64,000 nt of DNA from Crocinitomicaceae bacterium (GCA_030727405.1 JANRBR010000039.1:175674-239673), one strand, 5' to 3'. Positions 21,801-31,090 are shown, counted from the first letter of the stretch. The notes: generated from the letters alone by a model not told the origin. Numbers and translations: made by a program.

Positions 21801-24800
21801 GAAGATGCTGAAAATGAAAATCCCAATACCTTTCACACAGGTGGGGATTTGTATTTTAACTTAGGAAACATATCTGAAGATGTACTTCCTGATTCTCGTA
21901 AAAGTTATGAGAATGGACTTCCTGCTGACTTAGGTGTCCCGTTAACGGATAACATGGATACAACGGCTTGGTCGCGCATTTCGACACAGCAAATTGTTGT
22001 CAATGCATTTGATAACGATCCTGCATCTAGAAAAAATCAGGATGTCGGCATCGACGGTTGGAAAAACAACCAAGAACAAACGTCCTATCAATCTTATGTT
22101 AACTGGGTTCAAAATAATCCGACTCTCAATGCAAGTACCAAAGCTCGCATGATTTCCGATCCATCGAATGATGATTACACCTATTACTTAGATGATAATT
22201 ACGACAATGCGCAGTTAGATATTTTAGGACGTTACAAACGTTACAACGGGATGGAAGGGAATTCACCGACAACAGAAATGTCTGATACAGCAAATGTAGC
22301 AGGATATCCAACTCAGGCAAGTAACCAACCGGATAACGAGGACATAAATCAAGACAACAACTTGGCAGAAAGTGAAAGTTACTTTCAATACCGAGTAAGC
22401 ATGCGTCCAAATGATTTACAACAAGTTGGTAATAATTTCATCACCAACAAACAAGTGTATCAAAACGGTACGAAAACAGAAACCTGGTACCAGTTTAAAG
22501 TACCTTTAAATGCTTTTGAAAAGCGCATTAATGGGATCCAAGATTTTCGATCCATTCGATTTATGCGGATGTTTTTGAAAAACTTTGACGAGGAAGTGGT
22601 GCTTCGTTTTGCTCGTTTGGAATTGATCCGTGGTGAATGGCGTCGTTACACGCAAGATTTAACTCAACCAGGTTTAAGTGTTCAAACGGATCCTAACTTA
22701 ACCACCTTCAATATTGCCGCTTTGAACATCGAAGAAAATGGTCAGCGTCAGCCAATTAACTACGTTATTCCTCCTGGGATAACACGTGAAATCGATCCTT
22801 CCCAAGTGTACCAACGTCAAATGAATGAGCAATCTTTGGTGCTGGAAATATGCAACCTTCAGGATGGAGATGCGCGAGCGGCTTATCGAAATGTTCAATT
22901 TGATGTCCGCACATACAAAAAAATGAAAATGTTTGTTCACGCAGAGTCCGTTGTTCAAAATCAATTAAAAGACAATGAGCTGAGCATATTTGTCCGTTTA
23001 GGTACAGATTACGTTGAAAATTATTACGAATATGAACTTCCCATGAAGGTGACTGATTGGGGAACAAGTGACCCTGAATCCATTTGGGCAGCGGCGAACA
23101 ACATTGAAATCGTTTTTGATGATCTCTTAAATTTAAAAACAGAACGAAACAAAAAAGTGGAGCAAGGTGCTCCGGGAGTTTCTTATGTGAATGAATATGA
23201 AATTGCCGATCCTCAAAATGCACAACGCAAAATAAAAGTCAAGGGAAGTCCAAACTTACAAGGCATGCGAACCATTATGATTGGCGTTCGCAATCCATTA
23301 AAAACAGATCCGGATAACATTTGGCAGCCAGATGCTGGAGATGCAGAGTGCGTCAATGTTTGGGTGAACGAATTGCGATTAACCGATTTCGTTAGCGATG
23401 GTGGTGACGCTGCGATCGGACAAATGCAAGTACAATTAGCTGATTTCGCCAATATTTCAGCTTCAGGGAACTATTCTGGTATCAACTGGGGTAGTGTCGA
23501 TAGCCGCGTTCAAGATCGTCAACGTAATCAAAAAGTTGGTTTCGATATGAACACAACGGTCCAATTGGGACAGTTCTTTGGAAAACAAGCTCGTGTCTCA
23601 TTGCCATTCTTCTACGGATATTCTTTAGGAGTGATTACACCTGAATATGATCCGTTTAATCCTGACATCAAATTATCAAATTATGATTTAGCCACTCGTA
23701 AAGAACGAGCTAAACTTGGTCAAGACTTTACGGAACGTCGCTCTTTCAACTTTACCAATGTTCGCAAAGAAGCAAAAGCGGGAACCAAGCCTCAATTTTG
23801 GAACATTTCCAACTGGTCTGCTACATACGCCTTTGCTGAAAATTTAAAACGCGATTTCAATATTACTGCTGATCGTACAAAAACGTGGACAGGAGCATTA
23901 AATTACAACTACACGTTTTCAGGAAAAGCAATTGAGCCATTTAAAAAATGGGCGCCTGTTCAAAAATCTCCTTGGTTAAAATGGATCAAAGAATTTAATC
24001 TTTTCTTACTCCCGAAAAACATCACTTTCACGAATGACTATTCGCGCATATACAATGAAAGACAAGTAAGAAACATCATTGTTCCTAGCTACGAATTTGA
24101 ACCAATTTACTTGAAACGATTTGATTGGAATCGTAATTATCAAATTGGTTATGACCTTACCAAAAACCTCAAAACGACCTTCCGTGCAACGAATAAATCC
24201 ATCTTTGTTGAAGGAAATCACGGAGTAGATCGTGCAACGAATCCAGAAGGATACCGCGAGTTTATGGATACCATTCGTTCACAAATCAGCACCTTTGGTA
24301 GAACCATGGACTATTCTCACAACTATAGTGTGAGTTATAACATCCCATTGAATAAATTCCCATTAACAAATTGGATTACTTCCAATGTGAAGTACACCGG
24401 AACATTCAATTGGCAACGAGCACCACTTGGTCAAGCTCCATTTGGAAATACCATTCAGAACAACCGCACGGTAAACATGACGCTACAAGGAAATTTTGTT
24501 ACGCTTTATAACAAAATCCCTTATTTCAAGCGCGTACTTTCGGATGGAAAGGGCATGAAAGGAAATGTCAATTCCAAAGTTGGAAATGATGGCCGAGATG
24601 GAGGTGCAGGTGGGAAACCAAAAGCTGGAACAGTTAAATTGCCAGAATTTAAACCTGAGAAGCCAATTGAAGAAATGACGGCGAAAGAATTGAAACAATA
24701 CGAACGTCAGAAAAAACGCTTTGATCGCAAGCAAATTCGAATACAAGCCATAAAAGACAAAGAAAAAGTAAAGGTGAATCCGATCGGTGGATTCTTTGCA

Positions 24801-26174
24801 AGGTTGATTATGAGCGTTCGAAATGTATCCGGTACATATGCCTTAACAGATGGTACCATGTTGCCAGGATACAATCAAGAATCCAGTGTCCTTGGAATGA
24901 ATGGCACGAGTCTTGGAATGTCCGGTTTCGTCTTCGGAAAACAAGGATATGATCTACTTGGCAGATCCAACGGCTACAACGTAAGTACATTGGCGCGAGA
25001 CAATAATTGGTTGGTGCAAAATGAAAACTTAAACAAACAATTTACCACCACACACACCGCAAACCTTCAATTAAAGGCAACGCTTGAACCGATCAAGGAT
25101 TTAAATGTCAACCTAAATTTAAGCCGAAATTACAGTACGAATTCAGGTGAATTCTATCGATGGAATACGACCACCAATGCTTTTGAAAGTCAAAGCAAAT
25201 TCGAAACGAGTACACTGACTTATACTACGGTAACCTGGGGGTCCGCCTTCATTAAAGAAGGAAAAGACTTTTCCTCTTCTGTGTTCCAAAACATGTTGAA
25301 CAATCGCCAACAAGTATCTCAACTTTTAGGTGCACAAAACCCGAATTCGAGTTTGCTTCCGAATGGATACTACAGCGGTTACTCGGGGTCTCAACAAGAA
25401 GTTGTCATGGGAGCTTTCTTGTCGGCATATACCAATTCAACGATCGATTCGAAATCCATTTCTCCTCTTTCAAATTTACCATTACCAAACTGGACCATTA
25501 ACTACAATGGGCTTTCTAAATTTGCCTTTGCGAAGGATGTGGTAAAATCATTTAAACTGAATCATGGTTATACGTCCTCTGTTTCTGTAAACGGCATGCA
25601 AACCAATTTGAACGCAACAGTAGATGCAAATGGATACGCTACAGGTCAAGACATCAACAACAACTATATTGCTTCCATGCAAATTCAAAACATTACCATT
25701 ACGGAACGTTTCTCGCCGCTCATTGGAATGTTGGCAACTTGGAACATTTTAGGAAAAAACATCACCACCAACTTTCAATACAAAAAAGACCGTCAAACGA
25801 CCCTTTCTCTTAATAACAACCAAGTTACTGAAGTTCTAGGAAAAGAAATCGTTGTTGGAACCGTTATTAATATCCCGAAATTGAAATTACCTGTACGTAG
25901 TTTAAAACCAAGTGACTTATTGATCAACATAAATTTCTCTTTCCGTGATAATTCTACAGTGATACGAAAAGTAATTGAACAGACGAATCAAGCTACTGCG
26001 GGTCAAACTACCGTCAGTTTCAAACTCGATGCCAATTACAAACTTTCAGAGCATTTAAGTGCTATTTTCTATTACGAGCAATTCCTAAATACACCAAAGG
26101 TATTCATCAGTTATCCAACAGGAAACTTAAAAACAGGAATTACCTTGCGTTTTGACTTGAATGGATTGAAATAA
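18819..26174 (+). CDS. sprA: T9SS outer-membrane translocon protein SprA/Sov
   Basis: 2451-aa protein with GTG start and signal peptide, directly after ruvA as in many Bacteroidota; SprA-like length and motifs ('GTSYIDDFEASQSAIDLR'). Confidence 0.93.
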   Translation: MSKPLYYHSRFKKIKAVYIALFLLLWTGNASAQNGFNLPFPIFNPMNPYQNLPQSFDLGDPSSMQQTIVFDPETGQYVFKETLGKNTLLYRNPSKMSLEDYLEYNEKKSLKMDWQEIIDEQTAENRTFELPIKIGSKAFTSIFGSDEIKIIPGGNLELSLGLNHSRVDNPLLPMRQRKITRFDFNQNINMDITGQIGTKMKLNMKYNTAANFDFENISKIEHTGKEDEIIQKIALGNVALDLPTSLIQGSQTLFGVKTQLKFGRSTFDLIAAASKGKRTEINVTGKAQIQKFEISADNYEANRHYFLNLYHQQHYDTAMSTLPMVNSTAFITRIEVWVTNRTSNTENTRNIVAFSDLGEALESNCQGNPGSYSGGEFPDNQANGLYDWAANQPMIRGFVNSVTALSTQVNSPGPFVQAIDFEKVENARKLTDAEFTYNSLLGYISLSNALNNDEVLAVAYEYTYRGETFQVGEFSTDGASGQEALVLKLIKPTITNPKNKIWDLMMKNVYSIGAYQVDQLGFKIDVYYNNKETSVLQPFMPFDGIDKKQIVTLLDMDKINQNNQPFSDGVFDFAPFNIVGNKIDNGGTINKKNGRIFFSTVEPFGKTLAEKLTDAGVPQVNVGKIAFTELYDSTKTAAQQIPSKNRFVFKGEFQSSISSEIPLNVMNIPQGAVVVTAGGIRLIEGTDYTVDYAFSRVKILNTGILESNTPIKITIESNSVFGFQARSMMGGHYQYRFNENIKLGATYIRMMERPVTQKVDFGNEPFKNSMLGLDFSLRTNVPFLTKLVDLLPVISTNQMSTLSLTGEYAHLIPGQPKAINKSGTSYIDDFEASQSAIDLRQFSAWRMASIPQGQPDLFPEASSKNLSSGFKRAKAVWYTIDPVFYQSNSLTPQHIKQNPTMLTDSRQRLVNQIDIFPNLQQQYGSISNIPILDLAFYPTERGMYNYDTTNTVDSLGRFVNPENRWGGIMRGLTTNDFEVANIEFIQFWVLDPFNEDAENENPNTFHTGGDLYFNLGNISEDVLPDSRKSYENGLPADLGVPLTDNMDTTAWSRISTQQIVVNAFDNDPASRKNQDVGIDGWKNNQEQTSYQSYVNWVQNNPTLNASTKARMISDPSNDDYTYYLDDNYDNAQLDILGRYKRYNGMEGNSPTTEMSDTANVAGYPTQASNQPDNEDINQDNNLAESESYFQYRVSMRPNDLQQVGNNFITNKQVYQNGTKTETWYQFKVPLNAFEKRINGIQDFRSIRFMRMFLKNFDEEVVLRFARLELIRGEWRRYTQDLTQPGLSVQTDPNLTTFNIAALNIEENGQRQPINYVIPPGITREIDPSQVYQRQMNEQSLVLEICNLQDGDARAAYRNVQFDVRTYKKMKMFVHAESVVQNQLKDNELSIFVRLGTDYVENYYEYELPMKVTDWGTSDPESIWAAANNIEIVFDDLLNLKTERNKKVEQGAPGVSYVNEYEIADPQNAQRKIKVKGSPNLQGMRTIMIGVRNPLKTDPDNIWQPDAGDAECVNVWVNELRLTDFVSDGGDAAIGQMQVQLADFANISASGNYSGINWGSVDSRVQDRQRNQKVGFDMNTTVQLGQFFGKQARVSLPFFYGYSLGVITPEYDPFNPDIKLSNYDLATRKERAKLGQDFTERRSFNFTNVRKEAKAGTKPQFWNISNWSATYAFAENLKRDFNITADRTKTWTGALNYNYTFSGKAIEPFKKWAPVQKSPWLKWIKEFNLFLLPKNITFTNDYSRIYNERQVRNIIVPSYEFEPIYLKRFDWNRNYQIGYDLTKNLKTTFRATNKSIFVEGNHGVDRATNPEGYREFMDTIRSQISTFGRTMDYSHNYSVSYNIPLNKFPLTNWITSNVKYTGTFNWQRAPLGQAPFGNTIQNNRTVNMTLQGNFVTLYNKIPYFKRVLSDGKGMKGNVNSKVGNDGRDGGAGGKPKAGTVKLPEFKPEKPIEEMTAKELKQYERQKKRFDRKQIRIQAIKDKEKVKVNPIGGFFARLIMSVRNVSGTYALTDGTMLPGYNQESSVLGMNGTSLGMSGFVFGKQGYDLLGRSNGYNVSTLARDNNWLVQNENLNKQFTTTHTANLQLKATLEPIKDLNVNLNLSRNYSTNSGEFYRWNTTTNAFESQSKFETSTLTYTTVTWGSAFIKEGKDFSSSVFQNMLNNRQQVSQLLGAQNPNSSLLPNGYYSGYSGSQQEVVMGAFLSAYTNSTIDSKSISPLSNLPLPNWTINYNGLSKFAFAKDVVKSFKLNHGYTSSVSVNGMQTNLNATVDANGYATGQDINNNYIASMQIQNITITERFSPLIGMLATWNILGKNITTNFQYKKDRQTTLSLNNNQVTEVLGKEIVVGTVINIPKLKLPVRSLKPSDLLININFSFRDNSTVIRKVIEQTNQATAGQTTVSFKLDANYKLSEHLSAIFYYEQFLNTPKVFISYPTGNLKTGITLRFDLNGLK

Positions 26175-26623
26175 TGAACGTCGTCATTCGTGCTGCCAAA
26201 CCAACAGATGTTCCATCAATCTTTGAGTTGATCAAAGAATTAGCACTTTACGAAAAAGCACCAGAACAAGTAAGCAACACCAGTAAAGGATTAGAAGAGG
26301 ACCTCTTCGAGAAAAACCTTTGCCAGGCAATTGTTGCTGAAATAGATGCTGAAATAGTGGGCTTCGCATTACATTACACCTCCTACTCTACCTGGAAAGG
26401 AGCTTGTCTTTACTTGGAAGACTTCTACGTAAAAGAGGATAAACGAACGCTTGGAATCGGTCAACTGCTGTTTGATGAAATCATCCGCATCGCAAAGGAG
26501 TCAAAAGTAAAACGCATGGACTGGCAAGTATTAGCTTGGAACGAACCTGCAATTCGCTTTTATCAAAAACAGCAAGCAATTTTAGACCCGGAATGGTTGA
26601 ATGGACGCTTATTTTTTGAGTGA
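26174..26623 (+). CDS. GNAT family N-acetyltransferase
   Basis: 'LYLEDFYVKEDKRTLGIGQLLFDEIIRIAKE...VLAWNEPAIRFYQK' acetyl-CoA-binding pattern. Confidence 0.88.
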   Translation: MNVVIRAAKPTDVPSIFELIKELALYEKAPEQVSNTSKGLEEDLFEKNLCQAIVAEIDAEIVGFALHYTSYSTWKGACLYLEDFYVKEDKRTLGIGQLLFDEIIRIAKESKVKRMDWQVLAWNEPAIRFYQKQQAILDPEWLNGRLFFE

Positions 26624-26662
26624 TGTGCAAGTTTCTCTTCATCTTGACATCTAATTAAAACT

Positions 26663-27232
26663 GTGTCCAAGGAAATTGATATCACCGCCCTCCAAAGTGG
26701 AAACATACAAGCTTTCGAGCAACTCGTAAGCCTTTTTGAAAAAAAGGTCCTCAACATGTGTTGGCACCTTTTACACAACCAAGAGGAAGCAGAAGATGCC
26801 ACGCAAGATGTCTTTATTGCCATTTATCAATCAAAACACTTGTTTAAAGGAGAGTCGCAACTATCCACATGGATTCACCGCATCACCTTGAACAAATGCC
26901 TGGAATACATGCGACGTGCCAAACGAAAAAAACGGTTTGGAATAAAAGTTCCAATTGATGATTCCTTCTTAGGACGGGGGGATGAATCCCAGCTCAATCC
27001 AGAACAAGAACTAATGGAACGGGAACGATCCAAAGCATTTTATCTGGCAGTACAACAGCTATCTGAAAATCAAAGGGTTGCATATTCACTACATCACTTT
27101 GAGGATTTGAGTTATAAAGAAATCAGTGAAAGCATGAACCTATCCCTTTCGGCCATAGAATCGCTGATCTTTCGTGCAAAACAACACTTATTAAAACAAC
27201 TAAAAGACCCCATTCTACAAAATTGGATTTGA
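26663..27232 (+). CDS. ECF-type RNA polymerase sigma factor
   Basis: Sigma region 2 ('HNQEEAEDATQDVFIAIYQSKHLFKGESQLSTWIHRITLNKCLEYMRR') and region 4 ('LSYKEISESMNLSLSAIESLIFRAKQHLLKQL'); GTG start. Confidence 0.9.
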   Translation: MSKEIDITALQSGNIQAFEQLVSLFEKKVLNMCWHLLHNQEEAEDATQDVFIAIYQSKHLFKGESQLSTWIHRITLNKCLEYMRRAKRKKRFGIKVPIDDSFLGRGDESQLNPEQELMERERSKAFYLAVQQLSENQRVAYSLHHFEDLSYKEISESMNLSLSAIESLIFRAKQHLLKQLKDPILQNWI

Positions 27233-27279
27233 TACACAAGGATTACAACACATTAACATCTAAGTAATTAGAAAAGAAC

Positions 27280-27516
27280 ATGAAAAACAAACGAACGATT
27301 CAACCATTAGAAGTCAGCACTTCACTTCATGATAAACTCATGAAAAGTCCGGTTTATGCTCAAAAAATGAAATCGCGCACACTGACCGTTAGTATCATTA
27401 CAACACTTTTGATTCTAATCAACCTATTTTATTATATGTCAAACCAAGAAAATTTAGCTGAAAATCAAATTCTTGAGACGCAATATGCTAATTTTGGTTC
27501 CGACCTTTCCATCTAA
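27280..27516 (+). CDS. Small single-TM protein, candidate CnrY-like anti-sigma factor
   Basis: 78 aa: about 33-aa cytosolic N-terminus, one TM (TLTVSIITTLLILINLFYYM), short tail; lies between the sigma gene and the periplasmic sensor-like gene. Confidence 0.5.
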   Translation: MKNKRTIQPLEVSTSLHDKLMKSPVYAQKMKSRTLTVSIITTLLILINLFYYMSNQENLAENQILETQYANFGSDLSI

Positions 27517-27526
27517 AACTGTAAAA

Positions 27527-27964
27527 ATGAAAGCAAATCGCCTCCTAGTTCTTTGCATGGGAATATTGATTGTCATCAATGTCTTCCTTTTATTTGAGCG
27601 AAATAAACCGGAGCACGGTAATCCACCTCATCACCCAAAATTAAGCGTCGCTCTGGACATGAAAGGATTGGACGCAAAATGGGTCGACCGTGAATTTCAA
27701 CGCCACATTAAGGAAAAAGGCCGCTTTTTAGAACAACAAAAGACCTGGCGCATGAAACTCTTGTTAGATCGATCAAAAACAAAAGAAAATCAAGCTATTT
27801 TTGAAAAAATCAGTCGCCTTCAATTTCAAATTGACTCATGCACATTTGATCATTTCATGCGGGTAAAATCCAAATGTTCGAAGAAACAGGAGATTAAATT
27901 AAACAGCTTGGTGCGTCGCATGATACAGCGAGCAGGCAAACCTGGTCCACAAGGAAGACCATGA
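27527..27964 (+). CDS. Periplasmic helical protein of the CnrX/Spy/CpxP-like type (putative metal sensor)
   Basis: N-terminal TM anchor, His-rich linker (EHGNPPHHPK), helical region ending 'CTFDHFMRVKSKCSKKQEIKLNSLVRRM', similar to Bacteroidota periplasmic heavy-metal sensors; ATG 27527 preferred over 27473. Confidence 0.6.
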   Translation: MKANRLLVLCMGILIVINVFLLFERNKPEHGNPPHHPKLSVALDMKGLDAKWVDREFQRHIKEKGRFLEQQKTWRMKLLLDRSKTKENQAIFEKISRLQFQIDSCTFDHFMRVKSKCSKKQEIKLNSLVRRMIQRAGKPGPQGRP

Positions 27965-28611
27965 AACAATTTTTTATTTTCATTATCTTTTTGGTGCTTT
28001 TCCAACAGGCTCATACGCAATTGAATGTGTCTGTCTATTGGGGTAAAGATCAAATAGAGCTAGAAAAATATTACAAGCTTGGAAAGGATAGTTTGATCTT
28101 TCATGAATTGAAATTCTATCTTTCCGACTTTCAATTTAAACAAGAATCAAGGAAACATTTACAAGTGGGACCGAAACTTCTTGACCTTGAAGACACCAAT
28201 TCTCTTCATTTATTTTCAGGTTTTCCTGTTGAAGAATACCAATCCATCCGCTTCCATTTTGGACTAGATAGTTCGTATCACGTGTCTGAAATTGTCGATG
28301 GACCTTTGAATCCCATGAATGGCATGTATTGGGCATGGAATTCTGGTTACATTCAATTCAAATGTACAGGAACCTCATCATTGATTCCCTTACTTGACAA
28401 AACCTTTGAATTCCATTTAGGTGGATACCGTGAGCCGTTTGAAACGGTCGAATCCATTCAACTTCCAATCCTTGGAAACAAGCTCATTTTGGACATCAAA
28501 CCATTTTTTGAGCAAACGGTCGATTTACCATTGATACAACGTGTGATGATTCCGGGAAAAATGGCACAATCTTATTGTCGGAATCTTTCTAAATCCTTTC
28601 GTTCAGAATGA
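27961..28611 (+). CDS. MbnP-family protein (copper-protein partner of MbnH)
   Basis: Signal peptide; 'LNVSVYWGKDQIELEKYYKLGKDSLIFHELKFYLSDF' and 'NPMNGMYWAWNSGYIQFKCTG', typical MbnP-like motifs; ATGA overlap with the next gene. Confidence 0.8.
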   Translation: MKQFFIFIIFLVLFQQAHTQLNVSVYWGKDQIELEKYYKLGKDSLIFHELKFYLSDFQFKQESRKHLQVGPKLLDLEDTNSLHLFSGFPVEEYQSIRFHFGLDSSYHVSEIVDGPLNPMNGMYWAWNSGYIQFKCTGTSSLIPLLDKTFEFHLGGYREPFETVESIQLPILGNKLILDIKPFFEQTVDLPLIQRVMIPGKMAQSYCRNLSKSFRSE

Positions 28612-29651
28612 AACGAATTGCAGTGATTTTCTGGGGCATGATCGCTGCTCTAATTTTCTTCTCTGTGATGAAGGATGAAACACCCTTTTATGTTCCCGCG
28701 AAGTGGCCAAAACCCTACTATGACTTCTCACAAAATCCTCTTTCAAAGGAAAAATTTGAATTGGGACGCACCTTGTTTTACGATCCAGATCTTTCCAGAG
28801 ATAGTACCATTTCATGTGCAAACTGTCACTTACAATATTCTGGGTTTACACACATTGATCACTCCTTAAGTCATGGCATTGATGGTAAAATCGGAACACG
28901 AAATACACCCGTACTAATTAATATGGCTTGGCAACAATTTTTTCATTGGGATGGTGGCGTGAGTTCCTTAAATAAACAAGCGATTAATCCACTGACTCAT
29001 GCCAAGGAAATGGACAATCGACTAGACGAAGTACTTCGAAGATTAAACCAGTCATCTTTTTACCGAAGTCGTTTTTACCGTGCTTTTGGCGACAGTGTGA
29101 TTGAAACAGCATCTTTATTGAAAGCACTTGCAAGCTTCACGGTTTCCCTCGTTTCTGCAAATTCAAAATATGACCTAGTCAAACGAGGTGAATCGAGCTT
29201 TACAAATCAAGAGAAATCTGGTTATCAACTTTTCAAAAAGTACTGTGCTTCGTGCCATCAAGAACCCTTATTCATGAAAAATGACTTTAAATCCAATGGC
29301 ATTGCACTTGACCCCACACTTCATGATCTTGGACGAATGGGCATCACCAACCGAAAGGAAGATTCTCTACTGTTTAAAATTCCAACGCTACGCAATGTGG
29401 AGTTTAGCTTTCCTTACATGCACGATGGTCGATACAAAAACTTGAAAGAAGTACTGAATCACTATGCGGAAATGCATGAGCATCAACCTTACTTTAGCAA
29501 GGAACTTAAAAAGCTAAATCGTCCGCTATCCTCCAATGAACAAAAAGACCTCATTGCCTTTTTAAAAACATTGAGTGATCCTGAATTTTTATTCAATCCT
29601 TCCTTTAAATACCCGAAAAATGAGCGCAACGCAAGTTTTCAAAAGAATTAA
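28608..29651 (+). CDS. Diheme cytochrome c peroxidase / MbnH-MauG family protein
   Basis: Two CxxCH motifs (CANCH, CASCH), 'IGTRNTPVLINMAWQQFFHWDGG', 'KIPTLRNVEFSFPYMHDGRYKNLKEVLNHY'. Confidence 0.9.
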   Translation: MKRIAVIFWGMIAALIFFSVMKDETPFYVPAKWPKPYYDFSQNPLSKEKFELGRTLFYDPDLSRDSTISCANCHLQYSGFTHIDHSLSHGIDGKIGTRNTPVLINMAWQQFFHWDGGVSSLNKQAINPLTHAKEMDNRLDEVLRRLNQSSFYRSRFYRAFGDSVIETASLLKALASFTVSLVSANSKYDLVKRGESSFTNQEKSGYQLFKKYCASCHQEPLFMKNDFKSNGIALDPTLHDLGRMGITNRKEDSLLFKIPTLRNVEFSFPYMHDGRYKNLKEVLNHYAEMHEHQPYFSKELKKLNRPLSSNEQKDLIAFLKTLSDPEFLFNPSFKYPKNERNASFQKN

Positions 29652-29678
29652 CCTTTAACTTTACTAAAGCAGAACTAT

Positions 29679-31037
29679 ATGAAAAAACCGAACCTTCTAT
29701 TCTTGCTTATTGTTTGCGGTCAGCAAGCAATGGCACAATTAAATCCTGCGATTGAACATTGGATGATCAATTCGACAGGTATAACGGGTAGACATTATAT
29801 TCAAGGGAATTCCACGCCGATCAATGAAACAACCTTGGCGAATGTCCAAACAGTTCAGTATTCAAACAATTGGGTATATGTCACCACAACGGGAGTTCCA
29901 TCCTACATTACAGGACCTTTTATGGATGGCAATCCATCCTTGGCAACCAATCAAAATGCCATCTTTAAAATGCCACTTAATCCAACCCAAAATACAGGAA
30001 CGTTAACAAATACCACGGGTGGAAATATTGGGATTTTCATCAATGGAGTCGCCTTGTTTGACTACCGAGATGGTGTGGCATGGAATTCAACATCAAATAC
30101 CTTGTGTGGCGGCTTACCCGGAATGTCACCTTGCCCGGGTGGACCGGGTGCATCCTTTTCTTGGAATCGAGATGCCATTCCAGCAGAAAAAATGGGATTC
30201 GATTGCTCGAAAGGTCATCCAGCAAACGGTAATTACCACCACCATCAAAATCCGAGCGCGTTTAAATTGGACTTAACAGTCATTTCGAATGTGTGTGATT
30301 TATATGACGCTGATGGACTTTACGTCATTGATTCAACGGTTCATTCTCCTTTAATTGGTTATGCGTATGATGGCTTTCCGATTTACGGAGCATATGGGTA
30401 TAAAAACACGGATGGAACGGGTGGAATCACACGCGTGAAATCGAGTTACCAGTTGAGAAACATCAGCACAAGAGTGGTTTGGGCAGACGGAACAGATGTT
30501 CCTGATGGTCCAATTGTCAGTACAACCTATCCCCTAGGTTATTTTCGGGAAGACTATGAATTTATCAATCATGCCCAATCAGACTACCTAGATGTTCATA
30601 ATGGACGGTTTTGCGTTACTCCAGAATATCCAAATGGGATCTATTGTTATTTCGCGACTGTGAATGAGGAATGGAATTCAGCATATCCTTATGTGGTTGG
30701 ACCAACATTTTACGGTGTGAAAACAGCATCCAAAGTGACTACTATCACTGAAACAGTCACAACATACACATCATCTACTGGAATTTCTGAATTAACTGAT
30801 AATCAGTGGTCAGCATATCCAAATCCAAGTAATGAGATCATTATGGTGCAAGTGAATGATTTGACCAATCAAACCTACGAGGTTGAATTATACGATGCAT
30901 TGGGGAAACTAATCCAAACTCAACCAATTGTTCAAGGAAGTACAATCGCCTATTTCAACGCAGATACACTATACAAAGGTTTGTATTACGTGAAAGTGAA
31001 AGGTCAAAACGGTTCGAAAAAAATTGTGATACAATAA
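29679..31037 (+). CDS. YHYH-domain protein with T9SS type A sorting domain
   Basis: Signal peptide; 'HPANGNYHHHQNPSAF', 'SPLIGYAYDGFPIYGAYGY'; C-terminus 'WSAYPNPSNEIIMVQV...YKGLYYVKVKGQNGSKKIVIQ'. Confidence 0.88.
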   Translation: MKKPNLLFLLIVCGQQAMAQLNPAIEHWMINSTGITGRHYIQGNSTPINETTLANVQTVQYSNNWVYVTTTGVPSYITGPFMDGNPSLATNQNAIFKMPLNPTQNTGTLTNTTGGNIGIFINGVALFDYRDGVAWNSTSNTLCGGLPGMSPCPGGPGASFSWNRDAIPAEKMGFDCSKGHPANGNYHHHQNPSAFKLDLTVISNVCDLYDADGLYVIDSTVHSPLIGYAYDGFPIYGAYGYKNTDGTGGITRVKSSYQLRNISTRVVWADGTDVPDGPIVSTTYPLGYFREDYEFINHAQSDYLDVHNGRFCVTPEYPNGIYCYFATVNEEWNSAYPYVVGPTFYGVKTASKVTTITETVTTYTSSTGISELTDNQWSAYPNPSNEIIMVQVNDLTNQTYEVELYDALGKLIQTQPIVQGSTIAYFNADTLYKGLYYVKVKGQNGSKKIVIQ

Positions 31038-31060
31038 TATCGCCTCCAACAATAAACGAA

Positions 31061-31090
31061 AAGGGCACAACATCAGGTGCCTTTTTTTTT
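31061..31090 (+). terminator. Rho-independent terminator after YHYH gene
   Basis: GGCAC-aacatcag-GTGCC followed by a run of nine T. Confidence 0.8.

Noticed and set aside
22765-23223. 152-aa minus-strand ORF inside sprA
   Set aside because: Fully antisense to a well-supported sprA reading frame, no recognisable domain.
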